From Gonocerus acuteangulatus (taxonomy: Eukaryota > Arthropoda > Insecta > Hemiptera > Coreidae): 64,000 nucleotides of DNA. Below, one piece after another: positions 37,121-50,107 of the stretch. The position numbers were made by a program, and so were the translations under genes. Each line of letters starts with the position of its first letter. Positions within the stretch are counted from its first letter, which is position 1. Location of the stretch: assembly GCA_946811695.1 (NCBI GenBank), contig OX328132.1, positions 128,951,372 through 129,015,371 on the forward strand, read 5' to 3'. The notes beneath the pieces are model-generated. The model was not told the origin of the DNA, did not search any database, and worked only from the letters and a program-made list of their open reading frames with translations.

Positions 37121-38848
37121 GGTGTCCCGTAAATGTCTAGTCATATTGAGAGGGGTGATAGAGGACCCTTAGGGGAACAAAAAATGTTCTATGACGATTT
37201 CCCGAATTCTCGCCCATAAGGGAGAAAACGTCGTTTTATTGTTTTATCGAGACAAACGTGGTTTTTAGAAACATAATCGTTGTAGCTCCGTCCCAGGTGG
37301 TACTACTAGAAAGGGAGTGAAACCAATCGAAAGCTGAGTAAATTTACTATAAGACTAGTTGGGAGTAAACGTAAAAATGAATGAATGTAAGTATGTATAT
37401 CTTACAAAAAGAAGGCAATTCTAAATTTCCTGACATTTTATTGATATTTCTTTCCAGCGTTACTCCTCAATGGGACGGATCTGAGATTTCCGGGTTTCAG
37501 AAAAACTTTCTCATTTAACCAGCTTTCCATTCATGTATCACAATCCTGTGTTATTGAAGTATTTGAACGGTTTAAGTACAAAAGTTTAAAAAAAAACATG
37601 GATCTGTGAAAAGAAAATTATATTTTTTTCTTCAATTTATTCAAAAAGCTGAAGGGAAATATTTATTTTTAAAAATGTTTACATAAATATTAAGTAAATA
37701 TTTACTTAAAACAATAAAAAAAATTACTCTCACGAATATAAAAAAAATTCCTAAAACAGTAAATAAATAAAATACACATTTATTTTGAATTTGTTAATTC
37801 ATGTAACTAATACTGGGTCCAGGAGGCGGCCATTAAGGAACCCCAACCATACATTAACCTCAAAAATTATTATTTTTACCTAGATCACACATTTGAACAC
37901 ATTTTTACAGGTACTTATATTTAGAAAACAAATGCTTTACCTTAAATTAATACTGATGGCTACGCTTGTGAAACTCACTGGGATTCTGAGCCCATGCGTT
38001 TTTGTTGTGGTAATTAAAAATTCTATCCCTCATAAATAATATGTACATAGTCCTGTAAAAATGTGTTCAAATGCGTGACATAGGTAAAAATAGTAATTTT
38101 TGAGGTTAATGTATGGTTGGGGTTCCTTAATGGCCGCCTCCTGGGCCCAGTATTAGTTACCTGAATTAATAAATTCAAAATAAATGTGTATTTTATTTAT
38201 TTACTGTTTTAAGATTTTTTTTTATATCCATGGAAGTATTTTTTTTTTATTCTTTTAAGTAAATATTTACTTAATATTTATGTAAACATTTATAAAAAAA
38301 ATATTTCCCTTCAGCTTTTTGAATAAATTGAAGAAAAAAATATAATTTTCTTTTCACAGATCCATGTTTTTTTTAAAACTTTTGTTCTTAAATCGTTCAA
38401 ATACTTCAATAACACAGGGTTGTGATACATGAATGGAAAGCTGGTTAAATGAGGAAGTTTTTCTAAAACCCGGAAATCTCAGATCCTGCCCATTAAGGAG
38501 TAACGCTGGAAAGAAATATCAATAAAATGTCAGGAAATTTAGAATTGCCTTCTTTTGGTAAGATATGCATACTTACATTCATTCATTTTTACGTTTACTC
38601 CCAACTAGTCTTATAGTAAATTTACTCAGCTTTCGATTGGTTTCACACCCTTTTTAGTAGTACCACCTGGGACGGAGCTACAACGATTATTCTTCTAAAA
38701 AGTACGTTTGTCTCGAAAAAACAATAAAACGACGTTTTCTCCCTTATGGGCGAGAATTCGGGAAATCGTCATAGAACATTTTTTGTTCCCCTAAGGGTCT
38801 TCTATCACCCCTCACAATATGACTAGACATTTACGGGACACCCTGTAT
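37117..38848. mobile_element. Large foldback element with about 795-bp inverted repeats
   Basis: Both ends read ACAGGGTGTCCCGTAAATGT inward. The arms (37117-about 37912 and about 38053-38848) are near-identical inverted copies with a spacer of about 140 bp. No transposase ORF. It is flanked by (TA)n on the left (37049-37116) and by family A sequence on the right, so it is a non-autonomous DNA transposon. The superfamily is not assigned. Confidence 0.88.
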
Positions 38849-39060
38849 ATATAATGTTTGTCTGTTCGCTCCCTCACAATCTCGAAAATGGTCCGATTTG
38901 ACGAAAATTGGTACAAAAATACTTTGTATAATTTAAAATAGCAAGTTCGTTAACCAGCAGAATCCGCCTAAACGGAATACGGTTTTATGGGCGAAATTAG
39001 CGCGACAAAAATTGTTACGCTTAGGGCTTTGCGTTTATAGACCTATATACATATGTATAT
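38849..39060 (+). repeat. Family A inner part, continuation of 36634-36775
   Basis: TTTGTCTGTTCGCTCCCT, then ATGGTCCGATTT and GTTCGTTAACCAGCAGAATC follow the order seen just inside (TA)n in other copies. Confidence 0.75.
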
Positions 39061-39289
39061 ATTTAAATATATGCGATTCTAAAGATTATTTAGAAAAAAA
39101 CTTGTTTTTTTAAGGAAAACACCAATTTTCTCTGCGTGTACACATTATTTTTCAACCTTACATTCCTTTTCATTAAATCAGCTTTAAATTTACTTTAAGG
39201 CTAATGCATTTTGAATGTTCACAAGTGTATTTGTGAAACCGACGTTGTATCCTCTTTCTTTGCGGTTGCTGAGGGTATAACGTTTCCTG

Positions 39290-40075
39290 AGAATTGGCTG
39301 TCTTTCATTTTGTTGCGGTGGTGCACCCCCTTTCCCTGCATATGTAGCAGGCTCGCTTTTTCTGACAAGTTGTGCATATCCCCTTTCTTGCGGCGGACCT
39401 TCCTTTTCTTACGGTTTAGGATTATACCCTTTTGTTGCGGTGGTAGAGACCTTCCTATTTTTACGGTTTTGGATAATCTCCTTTCTCTGCATCTGTAGCA
39501 ACCTCCCTTTTTCTGACGAGTTGTGCATATCACCTTTCTTGCGGTGGCAGAGACCTCCCTATTCTTACGGTTTAGGATTATGCCCTTTCCTTGCGGTGGT
39601 AGAGACCTCAATATTCTTACGGTTTTGGATAATCGCCTTTCTCTGCATTTGTAGAAGCCTCAGTTTTTCTGACGAGTTATGCATATCCCCTTTCTTCCGG
39701 TGGCAGAGACCTCCCTATTCTTACGGTTTAGGATTATATCCTTTCCTTGCGGTGGTAGAGACTTCACTATTCTTACGATTTTGGATAATCTCCTTTCCTT
39801 GTGGTGGTAAAGACCTCCCTACTCTTGCGGTTTTGGATTATACCCTTACCTTGCGAAAGTGAAGACCTCCCTATTCTTACTGTTTTGGATTATCTCCTTT
39901 CCTTGCGATTGTAAGGACCTCCTTATTCTTACGGTTTTTGATTATCTCCGTTCCTTGTGGTGATAGAGACCTCCCTATTGTTACGGTTTTGGATTGTCCC
40001 CTGTCCTTGCGGTGGTGGGAGCATTCCTTTCCATAGTATGGCAGAGGTCATCCCTGTTCTTGCGGTGGTAACCCT
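39290..40075. repeat. Minisatellite, about 52-54-bp unit with higher-order trimers
   Basis: At least a dozen diverged units with the core GCGGTGGTAGAGACCTCCCT and TTCTTACGGTTTTGGATTAT. In the left half, every third unit is a variant with TGACGAGTTGTGCATATC (about 39360, 39510, 39670), giving a higher-order period of about 160 bp. In the right half the simple unit dominates. Open frames on both strands (95-140 codons) are products of the periodicity, not genes. Confidence 0.85.
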
Positions 40076-40451
40076 TTCTTGCTGCAGAGATTTTGTGGCC
40101 TGACATTAACTTAACTTCTTCTAAAATTATTGTTATTTTCACAGAACCACCTATAAAACGTAATCGATCTTCCATATTAGCCCTTAGACATTAACTTAAC
40201 AAGTTGTGAGATTAAGTCCTGAAATCATGTATGGGCATTCTCATAGAAACACTTAAAACGAGGATGATCGCCACGTTCTCCATTTTAGCCTTCTGACGTA
40301 AATAATTATTCCTGAAGTTATTGGAATCATTACAGGACCCCCCCCCCCCTAAAGTTAAAGTCAGAACTCAACGACAAAATTGAATCCCAAAAACCCATGG
40401 GAATAGTATCCACTCCCAATAGACCCATTTAGCGGTTAACGAACCCTTCTT

Positions 40452-40705
40452 TTTTTTAGCGCAGTCCCCCCCCCCTGCCATAGGAAGGAACCCAGCTTAT
40501 GAGTTTGACCTCATAAGGCAATCCCGAAATGCCGACTAGAAAATTTTACGTTCCAGAATCCATAGATCTGTATAAATTTGAAACACCATTATTTTCGTTA
40601 TCTATGGGTATTTCTAGTCGGCATTTCCGGATTACGTCATCGGTTCGGCGTCAAAAGCGGGTTTCAGTCTTATGAAGACAGGGAAGAAATGCGCTAAAAT
40701 ATTTC
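40452..40705. repeat. Palindromic family A copy (two termini head-to-head)
   Basis: AGCGCAGTCCCCC...GCCGACTAGAAAATTT on the left faces TCTAGTCGGCATTTCCGGAT...AATGCGCTAAAA on the right, with only about 40 bp and no long (TA)n between. Confidence 0.75.
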
Positions 40706-40869
40706 ACAAAATTCATTTACGGATCCAACTTCAATACCTACATCTGAAGAAACAAAGCTTATTACAAGTGTTGAATCGAAATGAGACACAAAATCTAAGT
40801 GACAACTCCATTGTATAGTTACGTAATCAAGCCGGGCTTCATTATATAACGTCGATTACGTGATTGAAG

Positions 40870-41580
40870 AATGCATCAAAATCGGATTTGATGAAAGTTG
40901 GTACAAAAAGCTTTCGTCTAATTTGAAAGGTCAAGTTCGTTAACAAGCGAAAAACCAGCCGCCGGAACATAGTTTTTGGAGCGACATTCGCGCGAAAAAA
41001 ATTGTTTCGCTTACATCATATACTTACAAGTACTCATTTTATAGGTCTCTTATCCTAGGAAAACGAATGAAACCATTTTGAAGGCGATTTCATTAACCGT
41101 TTTCAACAAAAGTGGAAAAATAGTTGTTGAATAAAGTTTTTGGTTTGGTTACTCAGAATCATGAGATTCAGTTAAAATATTTTCTGCGTGTTTGAAATTC
41201 ATATAAACAAAGATGGTTAAATTTTGGTTAAGTTTGGAGTTAAGGAAGGGTTAGAATAAAATATTTTATTTATAGACATGAAATGCTTTGGTAAATTCGT
41301 ATATTTTCTGTAATATCTCAAAACGGTTGGAAATCTTGGTAAGCGAAAGGTTACCATTCTAATTCTTACTAAATGCTTTACAAAAATAATCTGAAGAAAG
41401 TTTTGATTAGGCGATGTCAATCGGAGAAATGCTTAAAACATTGAAGTAAATGAGTTCGTTTATTCGAACGGTTCTTTTTGCCTGTTTTTATTTCTTGTTA
41501 TTTTTTAATTGCTTATATTAGGAGAATGTATTTGACAATAAAACAGGACCGTGTGAAATAAGTATTTCTAGAAGTGGATT
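40870..41580 (+). repeat. Family A body
   Basis: GTCAAGTTCGTTAAC, AAACGAATGAAACCATTTT, GGAGTTAAGGAAGGGTTAGAATA and AATCGGAGAAAT match 690-1600. The right end is cut by the hAT MITE. Confidence 0.8.
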
Positions 41581-41586
41581 CTGGGG

Positions 41587-41910
41587 CAGAGTTGGGCAAA
41601 CGTTAGCGCGCGCTAAAAGCTGATGCCTCTCCGCTAATTTAGCGAAACTGTAGAAAGCCAGCGCTAATAATTAGCGGTTAGCGGCGGCAGTGCGCTAACC
41701 GCTAATCTATTTATGAAAAATCGTAATTGCTAATAGCTTAAGCTATAGTTACAACTTGTAACTATAGCAATTACGATATTTCATAAATAGATTAGCGGTT
41801 AGCGCACTGCCGCCGCTAACCGCTAATTATTAGCGCTGGCTTTCTACAGTTTCGCTAAATTAGCGGAGAGGTATCAGCTTTTAGCACGCGCTAACGTTTG
41901 CCCAACTCAG
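41587..41910. mobile_element. hAT-type foldback MITE
   Basis: 324 bp, an almost perfect palindrome around about 41745. The ends are CAGAGTTGGGCAAACG and its inverse CGTTTGCCCAACTCAG (one mismatch near the tip). The flanking 8-bp duplication is TTCTGGGG at 41579-41586 and 41911-41918. An 8-bp duplication and CAG.GTTGGGCAA ends are hAT hallmarks. No ORF. Confidence 0.92.
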
Positions 41911-42589
41911 TTCTGGGGGCTGGCGGACCCTGCCAGGTAAGGTCATAAAACCTTTTCATCAAGAAAGGTAGAACAAAAAATAATAACTGTTTCTATTTTA
42001 ATCTTTCCAAATTAAATTGGGATAAGAAAGAAACCACGCTAAGATGACGAAGTTCCTGCGGGTTGGACTTTTTTAAGTAAGATTGGGAACACAACCGGAT
42101 TTGATCGGTAAGAGGTCCATGAAGAAAGCCTTAGGGCTGGAGAGGTTTTAATTATTTTTATCTAAAAAAACGTATTATAATAATTCTCCGGAAGGAACTG
42201 AAATAAAAAGAATAGAATAGAAACATGAATTTCCCCTGATAGTATCGTAGATAGCCGCAACTGGACCAAAATTAACTAACATCTTCTCCATATCTTCCTC
42301 AATTAATGGACTAAGAGGATTCAGTTCCTTGTTATAGAGAACCAATGGCCTCAAACCTCGACAAGCAAAAAATAAATGTCTCTCACGCATGAGCTGCATA
42401 ACTAAACACATTCCTCAGAATATGGGTAGTCTACACTGTATTCCTGAATAATTTGCTTAAAATAACCTATATTTGCAATGAACAGCTGACTCGATGTAGA
42501 GAGGATGCGATCATGGCGCTCCTAGTGGTAGAAGTTGCAACCAATGCTGGTGCGGCGGCAATTCAATTTGAACATAATAGAGAGTAAAG

Positions 42590-43101
<512 letters not shown>

Positions 43102-43114
43102 ATCTTGTTGCTGG

Positions 43115-43663
43115 ATGCCTGACAAGACGGGTCGAGCTGCAATCTGGGATAGAAAAGGTCTTTTCATCCAAGAAGTACAGCGGAACCTAAGCGAAGGGTT
43201 TGTCTGGGCCAAGGTAGGAGGCATCTTCATCTGTTGTGTATATGCACCGCCGAGTGCCTCACAAGGTGAATTCGAGTGTCTAATCGATACAATGGTGCAA
43301 GACATGCGCGGTCGCCATCCCCTAGTCATAGCAGGAGACTTCAACGCTTGGGCTACAGAATGGGGCAGCAGACAGACCAACAGACGAGGCAAATGTCTAC
43401 TGGACACATTGGCTACCCTTGATGTAGTGCTCCTTAATACAGGCATAACCCCGACGTTTTCTAGAAACGGAAGAACCTCTATTGTTGACGTTACGTTCGC
43501 AAGTGCACACTTGGTCTCTGATAACAGCAATTGGCGCGTGAGCGAACAATATACTCACAGTGACCATCAAGCTATCTTCTTTGAGGTTGACATCTACAAT
43601 CCCTTAGGAAAAAAATGCAAGAAAACTACGGAAGCTTGTGTGGAACCATCGATCATTCGATAG
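43115..43663 (+). pseudogene. LINE apurinic-like endonuclease domain
   Basis: 182 codons. Endonuclease/exonuclease/phosphatase motifs are visible: VYAPPSASQGEFE, VIAGDFNAWATEWGS (D/N), SIVDVTFAS (D) and YTHSDHQAIFFEV (DH). It lacks the N-terminal part of the domain, and the frame breaks at about 43620, so it is a remnant. Confidence 0.9.
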
Positions 43664-44119
43664 CGATTCATTTAATGTAATGATGGAGAGTGAAGTCGAG
43701 TTGGTGGGATCTGCAGAGGGGAAGGCTTCACAATTGATGGTTTTTGTCATAGACGCTTGTGATTTATCAATGACGAAGAGTGCCAATGGAACATCACACC
43801 AGTATTTTGGTGGAATGAGGAGATCGCTGCACTTAGGAAAACATGCATTCGTACGAGGAGAATAGCGCAGCGGGCGAGAGGTCGCCCCTCTTACGAACAG
43901 CTAAAGCAAGAACATAAGGAAGCTAGGAGGGCTTTAGGAAAGGCTATTAAAGAAAGTAAACGAAATAGCTGGAAGAAGTTATGCGAAGAGGTGGAACAGG
44001 ATACATGGGGAATACCCTACAAAACGGTGATGGCAAAACTGAAAGGTTCTAGTTTGTCAAATATCTTTTTCCAAGGCAAAGGAAAATGGTTACAAGTGTG
44101 GATCAGCTATCTGAGGAGG

Positions 44120-44760
44120 ACCAAGTGCCTGAGATCACAAAGGAAGAACTAGAAGAAGCCTGCCAACAAATCAAGAACACTAAGGCTTCAGGTCCAGACA
44201 ATATCCCAAATTTTGCTCTCAAAGATGGTGTTAAATCCAGATCTTTTCCTCGAGGCCTATAATTTTTGTCTCCGTGACGGCATTTTTCCCTCTCTCTGGA
44301 AGATTCAAAATCTTGTTCTTTTACCAAAGTGCAAGGGCCCACCAGAAGAACCTGCATCTTACAGACCAGTTTGCCTCCTGAACACAGCCTCCTGGAGAGG
44401 ATGTGTCTCTTAGTCTGGCAGAGAATCAGTATGGGTTCCGAAAAGGCAGATCGACTATCGATGCTATCGACCTTGTAGTACAAACCGCCCAAGAAGCCAT
44501 TGCAGGTAAGAGGTGGAGGAGTGGGAGCAAAAGGTATTGTGCTATAATAACCTTAGATGTAAAGAATGCTTTCAACTCAGCAAGGTGGGACTCAATCATG
44601 GACGGATTGAAAAAAATGGGAGTCCCACAATACTTCTTGAGGATTATCTGTAACTACTTCTCTGAACGATTCCTGAGATACGAAACAGATGACGGCTTAA
44701 AATCATATAGAATTACAGGCGGCGTTCCTCAGGGTTCGGCCATTAGTAAAGGAATAATAA
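44120..44760 (+). pseudogene. LINE reverse transcriptase fragment (frameshifted)
   Basis: KASGPDNIPNFALK, then in other frames FCLRDGIFPSLWKIQ, LLPKCKGPPEEPASYRPVCLLN and ENQYGFRKGRSTIDAI. Catalytic block A (ITLDVKNAFNSARWDSI) and GGVPQGSA follow. The YADD-containing block is missing because the copy stops there. Confidence 0.9.
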
Positions 44761-45329
44761 CAAATTTCATTAAAATCTGTCCATTTTTAGCCAGCTAGAG
44801 AGCGAACAGAAATACTAAATGAGATGAAGATAGTTAGCTGTTCAGGATGATGCGAAGTCAAGGGATGGTTGGGACTCGGAAGGAGACAAAAAAAAACGTC
44901 AGATCTTGAAGCAAAAATCTCTATTTTACGTTTAGGCTGCTCTTTGGAATACTGAAGGTGGAGGTAAGGAAGGGACTGGCCTGTCATAAATCATGCTGGC
45001 ACGAGAATCTCCTGTCAAACAACATCGGCCTTTCCAGCAAATGAAACTTCCTGTTCCATATCCTACTCCTGGGGTAATCTGTAATCCAAGGGTTTATCGC
45101 CATAGATGTGAAGCCCTTCAAATAAAATAAAATAAATAAATATCTTTAGGAAATATTATAATAGAGTCCCTGTATAAGGTTTAATGAGTTCTATTAAATA
45201 CAGATTTTCCAATTTGCATTAATAGTTATAATTGTAACTAGGTATTCGAACAAAAAATCATACAAAATCTTTTATACAAAAATTCATTTTAACATTAACA
45301 ATATATTTCAATTTAAACTACCGCTATTT

Positions 45330-45415
45330 TCGTTATCGGCGAGTTCTAAAACGTAAATTATTTTAGTCGGAACTTTCGGATTACGTCATTGTGTTGACGT
45401 CAGAAGCGGGTTTCC
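45330..45415 (-). repeat. Family A terminal fragment
   Basis: TAGTCGGAACTTTCGGATTACGTCA... and GAAGCGGGTTTCCTACCTATG. Truncated where LINE sequence starts. Confidence 0.65.
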
Positions 45416-46030
45416 TACCTATGTTTAAACTCAGTCCCCAAAGCAACCATTTTACTGCTGAACTATTTGCTATCACCACAGCCCCGCATCTAGCTATAGA
45501 ATCCCCAGAAATGAGCAGACTTGTCTGTACCGACTCAAGAAGTCCCCTTGAATGTCCTAAAGACATTTTCACGGAAAACTCCCTTGTCTTAAAACTCCTA
45601 CCGTATACCAGGGTTCTCAGAGACAATGTAAAAGCCGTCCATCTAATCTGAATTCCCGGCCACCTTGGGAATCCTGGCAATGAGAAAGCTGATCAAACCG
45701 CTCGGGCTGCACACAGTTTGAGCGAGATTATCAGGATTCCGTTATCTGGTAGTAAACTCGTAGCGCCTGGCATAAGCATGATCCAAGAAGGATGGAGAAA
45801 TATGAGGTCCGAATGCGGAGAACAAGAACATAAGCAAGTCAAGCACGACATGTGAGCCTGCTCCTCCTCACACAGAACATGAAGAAGAGAGGAAGTTCTT
45901 CTATCTCGGCTTAGACTTCTCCACTCCATACTGAATCATTGCTACTTGATGTCTAGAGGAATCCCTCTATGGACTAAGCGGAAATGGCTCTCCCGCCATC
46001 TCAACGTTTGCTCTAGGAAACCAGTATTGC
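45415..46030 (+). pseudogene. LINE RNase H and C-terminal fragment
   Basis: NHFTAELFAITTAPHLAIE, LVCTDSRSPLE and IPGHLGNPGNEKADQTARAA are RNase H blocks. REEVLLSRLRLLHSILNHCYLMSRG is the usual segment after RNase H. Stops interrupt it (for example at about 45650 and 45852). It may belong to the same element as 43098-44760, separated by later rearrangement. Confidence 0.8.
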
Positions 46031-46179
46031 CAATAAGGTTTATATTTTCTTGCCTTCTTTTACTGAAATACTAATTTTACTGATAATTTTTTTTAAATAA
46101 AAAAAAACAACCAATTAAAAAGTGAGTTAAACAAAGAGAACCCCCGGTTCAAAAGAACAAAACAAACACTTTTTTAAAG

Positions 46180-46553
46180 TTTTAAGCCGATTGATATTGT
46201 CCCATCGAAATTTGCTTTAGAATCCTTTTTGTAAGCATTCGAATGGCCACCTTTCACTTACCGCGATTACCCTACCGTTCCATTTTCCTAAAAAAACGGT
46301 TACAGGTATCGCCTTAAAAATGGTTTCATTCGTTTTCCTATTAAGGTTAAGGAACCCATAAAACGATTACCCGGAAGCATATGAACCCAAAAACATAAGC
46401 GATTTTGTTCGAGCGAATCTCGGCCTAAAAACCATCTTCGTGGACGGATTCTGCGGGTTAACGAACTTGACCTTTCAAATTAGAGGAAAGATTTTGTACC
46501 AAATTTCATCGAAATCGGACCATTTTTGAGACGGTGGGAGAGAAAACAGACAA

Positions 46554-46555
<2 letters not shown>
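46180..46555 (-). repeat. Family A copy, minus orientation, inner part
   Basis: Conserved body up to AAATCGGACCATTTTTGAGACGG...ACAGACAAATATA, then (TA)n 46558-46602. The terminal part is at 47491-47620, after a LINE insertion. Confidence 0.8.
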
Positions 46556-46604
<49 letters not shown>

Positions 46605-46608
<4 letters not shown>

Positions 46609-47435
46609 TATAATGAATGAAAAAAAAACTTTATTCTGGGACTTCGTCCCATAAGAATAAAAATAAATACAAAATAAACAATAAAGAAATTTAACCTAAA
46701 AATATAAATATGAATAAAGAAAAAACAAAAGTATAAAAAAAAAATATAAAAAAAATAAAGCAACTAATACAAATATTATATGTGAAGCCTTAAATAATAA
46801 AATGAAATATAAGTAAATATGGTATGTACATATCATTGGAATGGGGCATTGATGATACAATGTTCAGAGGGGGATGGGAATAAAATTAAAGAGTTTAAAT
46901 AAACAAATAAATATTAAAAAGTTGAATAAATATCAAACGAATGGGGGCTATAAGAAGATATGAACTAGAAAAAATACATAAACACGAGAAAAAAACAGCA
47001 ATATAATTTACAAAGGTAATCTGGTCTTCCTGGTGGTGAAATTTTAAGAAGCGTCTTCCTCGGAGGATAGGAGAAAAGCAAAGAGTGTCGAATGGAAAGA
47101 GGGATAGAGTTCCAGAAGGAGGAGGCTCGGGAGATGAAGGAACGGTCGAAGAAGGCTGTTTTATGAGTGGGAGGATAGAGATCGGAGGGAGGGGAGCGGG
47201 TACCACGGGAATGAACAGAAGATTTAAACTGCAGGAGGTTGTAAATATAGGAAGGAGATTTGGAAGAAATGGTTTGGTAAAGGAAGGAACCTAGGAAATA
47301 TTGTCGTCGAATTGGTGGAAATAGCCACTTCAACTCGGAATACCGGTGTGAAATATGGGCATCCCTGGGGGTATCGAGGATAAATCTGAGAAAACTGTTC
47401 ATTAATCGCTTAAGACGATCATCAAGCTCCCCAGT
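46605..47435 (-). mobile_element. 3' fragment of a CR1/Jockey-like LINE inserted in (TA)n
   Basis: The minus frame 46965-47402 encodes RDAHISHRYSELKWLFPPIRRQ, FDRSFISRASSFWNSIPLSIR and a short tail, the domain downstream of RT in CR1/Jockey elements. The 3' end reaches an ATTCATTATA junction at about 46610. (TA)n lies on both sides, so the element split one family A microsatellite. Confidence 0.8.
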
Positions 47436-47438
47436 GAG

Positions 47439-47440
<2 letters not shown>

Positions 47441-47493
<53 letters not shown>

Positions 47494-47620
47494 AACCACC
47501 GTTATTTTCGTGATCTATGGGATCTGAAACATGAAGTTTTCTAGTCGGCACTTCCGGATTGCGTCACAAGGTCAACCTCATAAGCGGTTTTCCTCCCTAT
47601 GGAGGGAGGAAGGAGCCACG
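47441..47620 (-). repeat. (TA)n and family A terminus
   Basis: (TA)n at 47441-47490, then TCTAGTCGGCACTTCCGGAT and GGAGCCACGCTAAAAAAA. Confidence 0.8.
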
Positions 47621-47784
47621 CTAAAAAAATTTTCTCCGGACCGCACCTCAAATCTTACTTTACTTCAATATTTCATTGGAGTTGAAGTTTACATTTTTTA
47701 CAAAATATTAAATATATCTATACTAAACATTCCAAAAGGCACTAGGGATAAGGAGGTTATGGACCGCGCTAAGGTGATCGAGTC

Positions 47785-47787
<3 letters not shown>

Positions 47788-47826
<39 letters not shown>
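47788..47826. repeat. Poly(T) run of about 37 bases
   Basis: Uninterrupted T after CGGA; it follows CCGCGCTAAGGTGATCGAGTCGG, the end of the second terminus type. Confidence 0.9.
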
Positions 47827-47827
<1 letters not shown>

Positions 47828-48689
47828 AGACTGTCTATAGGCTCAATTTGGCATGAGAATTGTCCCAAAATGTCAGTATTAATGTATTCAATTATTTTTT
47901 CAGCCTCTGTCCTTGGGATTGGTGCGAATTGAAAATGCGCTAGGGTTATGTAACACATGCGAACAGGTATTTTTTTTTTTAAGAGTATAAAATATCGCAT
48001 ACTCGTTGTCCTTGCTCTCCTGCAAAGAGACAGATGTTTATTCCAATGCATTTTATCAAACAACTCCATTCCGTATTTTATTTTTATTTTGAAAACTAAA
48101 AATTATAATAATAATTATTATTTAGATATATTTTTCGTTTATATACATATTAATTATTTTCTTAAATAAATTATTTAGTTAATGTGATAAATATGAATAC
48201 GAATTTATTCGAACTTCACTTATTTGTAAATACGAATATAAATAATTACATATCATAATTTCATTCTTCATAATTTTTCATATGTGTGAATACAACTTTT
48301 TTTTTCATTCACGTGTATAAATACAAAATACAATTGTGCTCACATTTTTTTCTGTCAATAAAAATAAATTCACTGGAAATATTGTAAATATTCACAAAAT
48401 GTGAGAATATTCACACAAAACAAGTGAATAAAAATCATATTAAAATCTATGTAAGCAAATGTATTCAGATTACAATATGCGAATAAAAATGTATTCAAAT
48501 ATAAATACGCAAAAGGATAAATTAAAATAAAATCTATGAAAATTTTACCTATGAATATTTGCACCAAATATGTCTTTATGGCAAGGGGGGGGGGAGATGA
48601 CAAGAAATAGTTAACAGTTTATGTTGATATTGTATTTTAAGTTTGTAGAATATGGGGAAGCCCAATTTATACATATTATAAACAAGCAC

Positions 48690-48837
48690 ATTTTAGCACG
48701 GTTCCTCCCTCCCTCCATAGGGATGTTGACGTCATGATCCAATCCCAAAGTGCCGACAGGAAAATTTCAGGTTTCAGATCCAAAATTCCAAATAAAAGGG
48801 GACGGGCACTGAATTCCGAACACCCTTTATATGTATA

Positions 48838-48903
<66 letters not shown>

Positions 48904-49035
48904 TGTTCGCTCTCCCATCGGCTCAAAAATGGTCAGACTTTGATGAAATGTTGTAAAAAAAAGTCTTTCATCTAATTTGAAAGGTCATGTTCGTTAAAAA
49001 TCAGAATCCGTCCACCGGAACATGGTTTTTAGAGC
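48690..49035 (+). repeat. Family A copy
   Basis: TTTTAGCACGGTTCCTCCCTCCC, (TA)n 48847-48897, then TTTGTTTGTTCGCTCTCCC and GTTCGTTAA. Confidence 0.8.
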
Positions 49036-49513
49036 GAATTTCGCGCGAAAAAAAGGGCTGCAGCCCCCCCCCCCCCTTATATACGCCCATGCAGTAAAAT
49101 GAGTATTTTAGTAAAACAAGGTAAGGAAATAAGAAACATTGTAATAGTGTTTCCATGAACGAACGTTGAGAAAGAGAAAGGAGTAATTTTCGCTAAGGAT
49201 ACAATAAGTTTCCTGTTGTGGCACTTAAAATCTTATAATACTTCTCTTTGAGATTTTTTTTTTTTTTTTTTTTTTTTAAGAAAGTTCAGAACCTACCAAT
49301 AACTGCTTCTATTCCTTTACTGATGCCACTGGAGATATGAACGGAACCGCGCTAAGATGACGCAGTTCCTGCAAGTTGGCCTTGTGTTTATTTTGTATAC
49401 AATACAAACCTCACATCATTCCCTTTTCTTTACCCATAATTACTCGCACTTGGTGGAAATTAAAATAGGTGAACAAAATTGTCTTCAATTTTATTTTTTA
49501 TGTACATGCATGG

Positions 49514-49517
<4 letters not shown>

Positions 49518-49574
<57 letters not shown>
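49518..49574. repeat. (TA)n, left half of a split microsatellite
   Basis: Pure TA run ending at the CAGGGCCGCC element. The other half is 50055-50103. Confidence 0.95.
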
Positions 49575-49577
<3 letters not shown>

Positions 49578-49579
<2 letters not shown>

Positions 49580-50051
49580 GGGCCGCCACATCTCGGAGCC
49601 GGGCCCTGGACCAGATCACGGGCCCCCTTCTAAAAGCCGGGCCCGGGACCAGATCACGGGCTCCCATCTCAAAGCCGGGCCCCTATTCTCAGAGACAGAC
49701 TGAAAATTCTAGTACTTTGCTGTAGGACTTTGGGCATTTTAAAATTGTTATCATCTTGAGTTTTGAGCGAAATGAGAATAAAAGCCGACAATCGGTGTAG
49801 TAAAGGTCACTTTCGGTTCTTGTAGTTTTATTACGACTCCTAATGAAATATACTATTTTGGGACTGCACTTGTTTTGTCGTTTATGTACATTAAAAAAAA
49901 TATAGATCCCATTCGAATAAATATAGGCTACGCCCGTCTATATTTCTAAACCCCATTCTTTTTACAAGCTCATAACCTATACATTTTTTCCACTTAGGGA
50001 GGCCGGGCCCGGGCCCCTTGTACCCGCTTGTCCCCCCCCCATGTGGCGGCC

Positions 50052-50054
<3 letters not shown>
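49578..50054. mobile_element. TIR transposon (CAGGGCCGCC ends, hAT-like)
   Basis: 477 bp. The ends are CAGGGCCGCCACAT and ATGTGGCGGCCCTG. The inside has three diverged tandem GCCGGGCCC...CCAGATCACGGGC units near the left end and no ORF. The flanking 8-mers ATATACAT and ATATATAT match 7/8, compatible with a hAT duplication in (TA)n. Confidence 0.8.

Positions 50055-50107
<53 letters not shown>

Noticed and set aside
39211..39862. Open frames of 95, 130 and 140 codons on both strands
   Set aside because: They come from the minisatellite period; no domain, and opposite-strand frames are equally open.
47531..47932. 133-codon frame with poly-Phe
   Set aside because: Spans a family A end and a poly(T) tract; not a gene.
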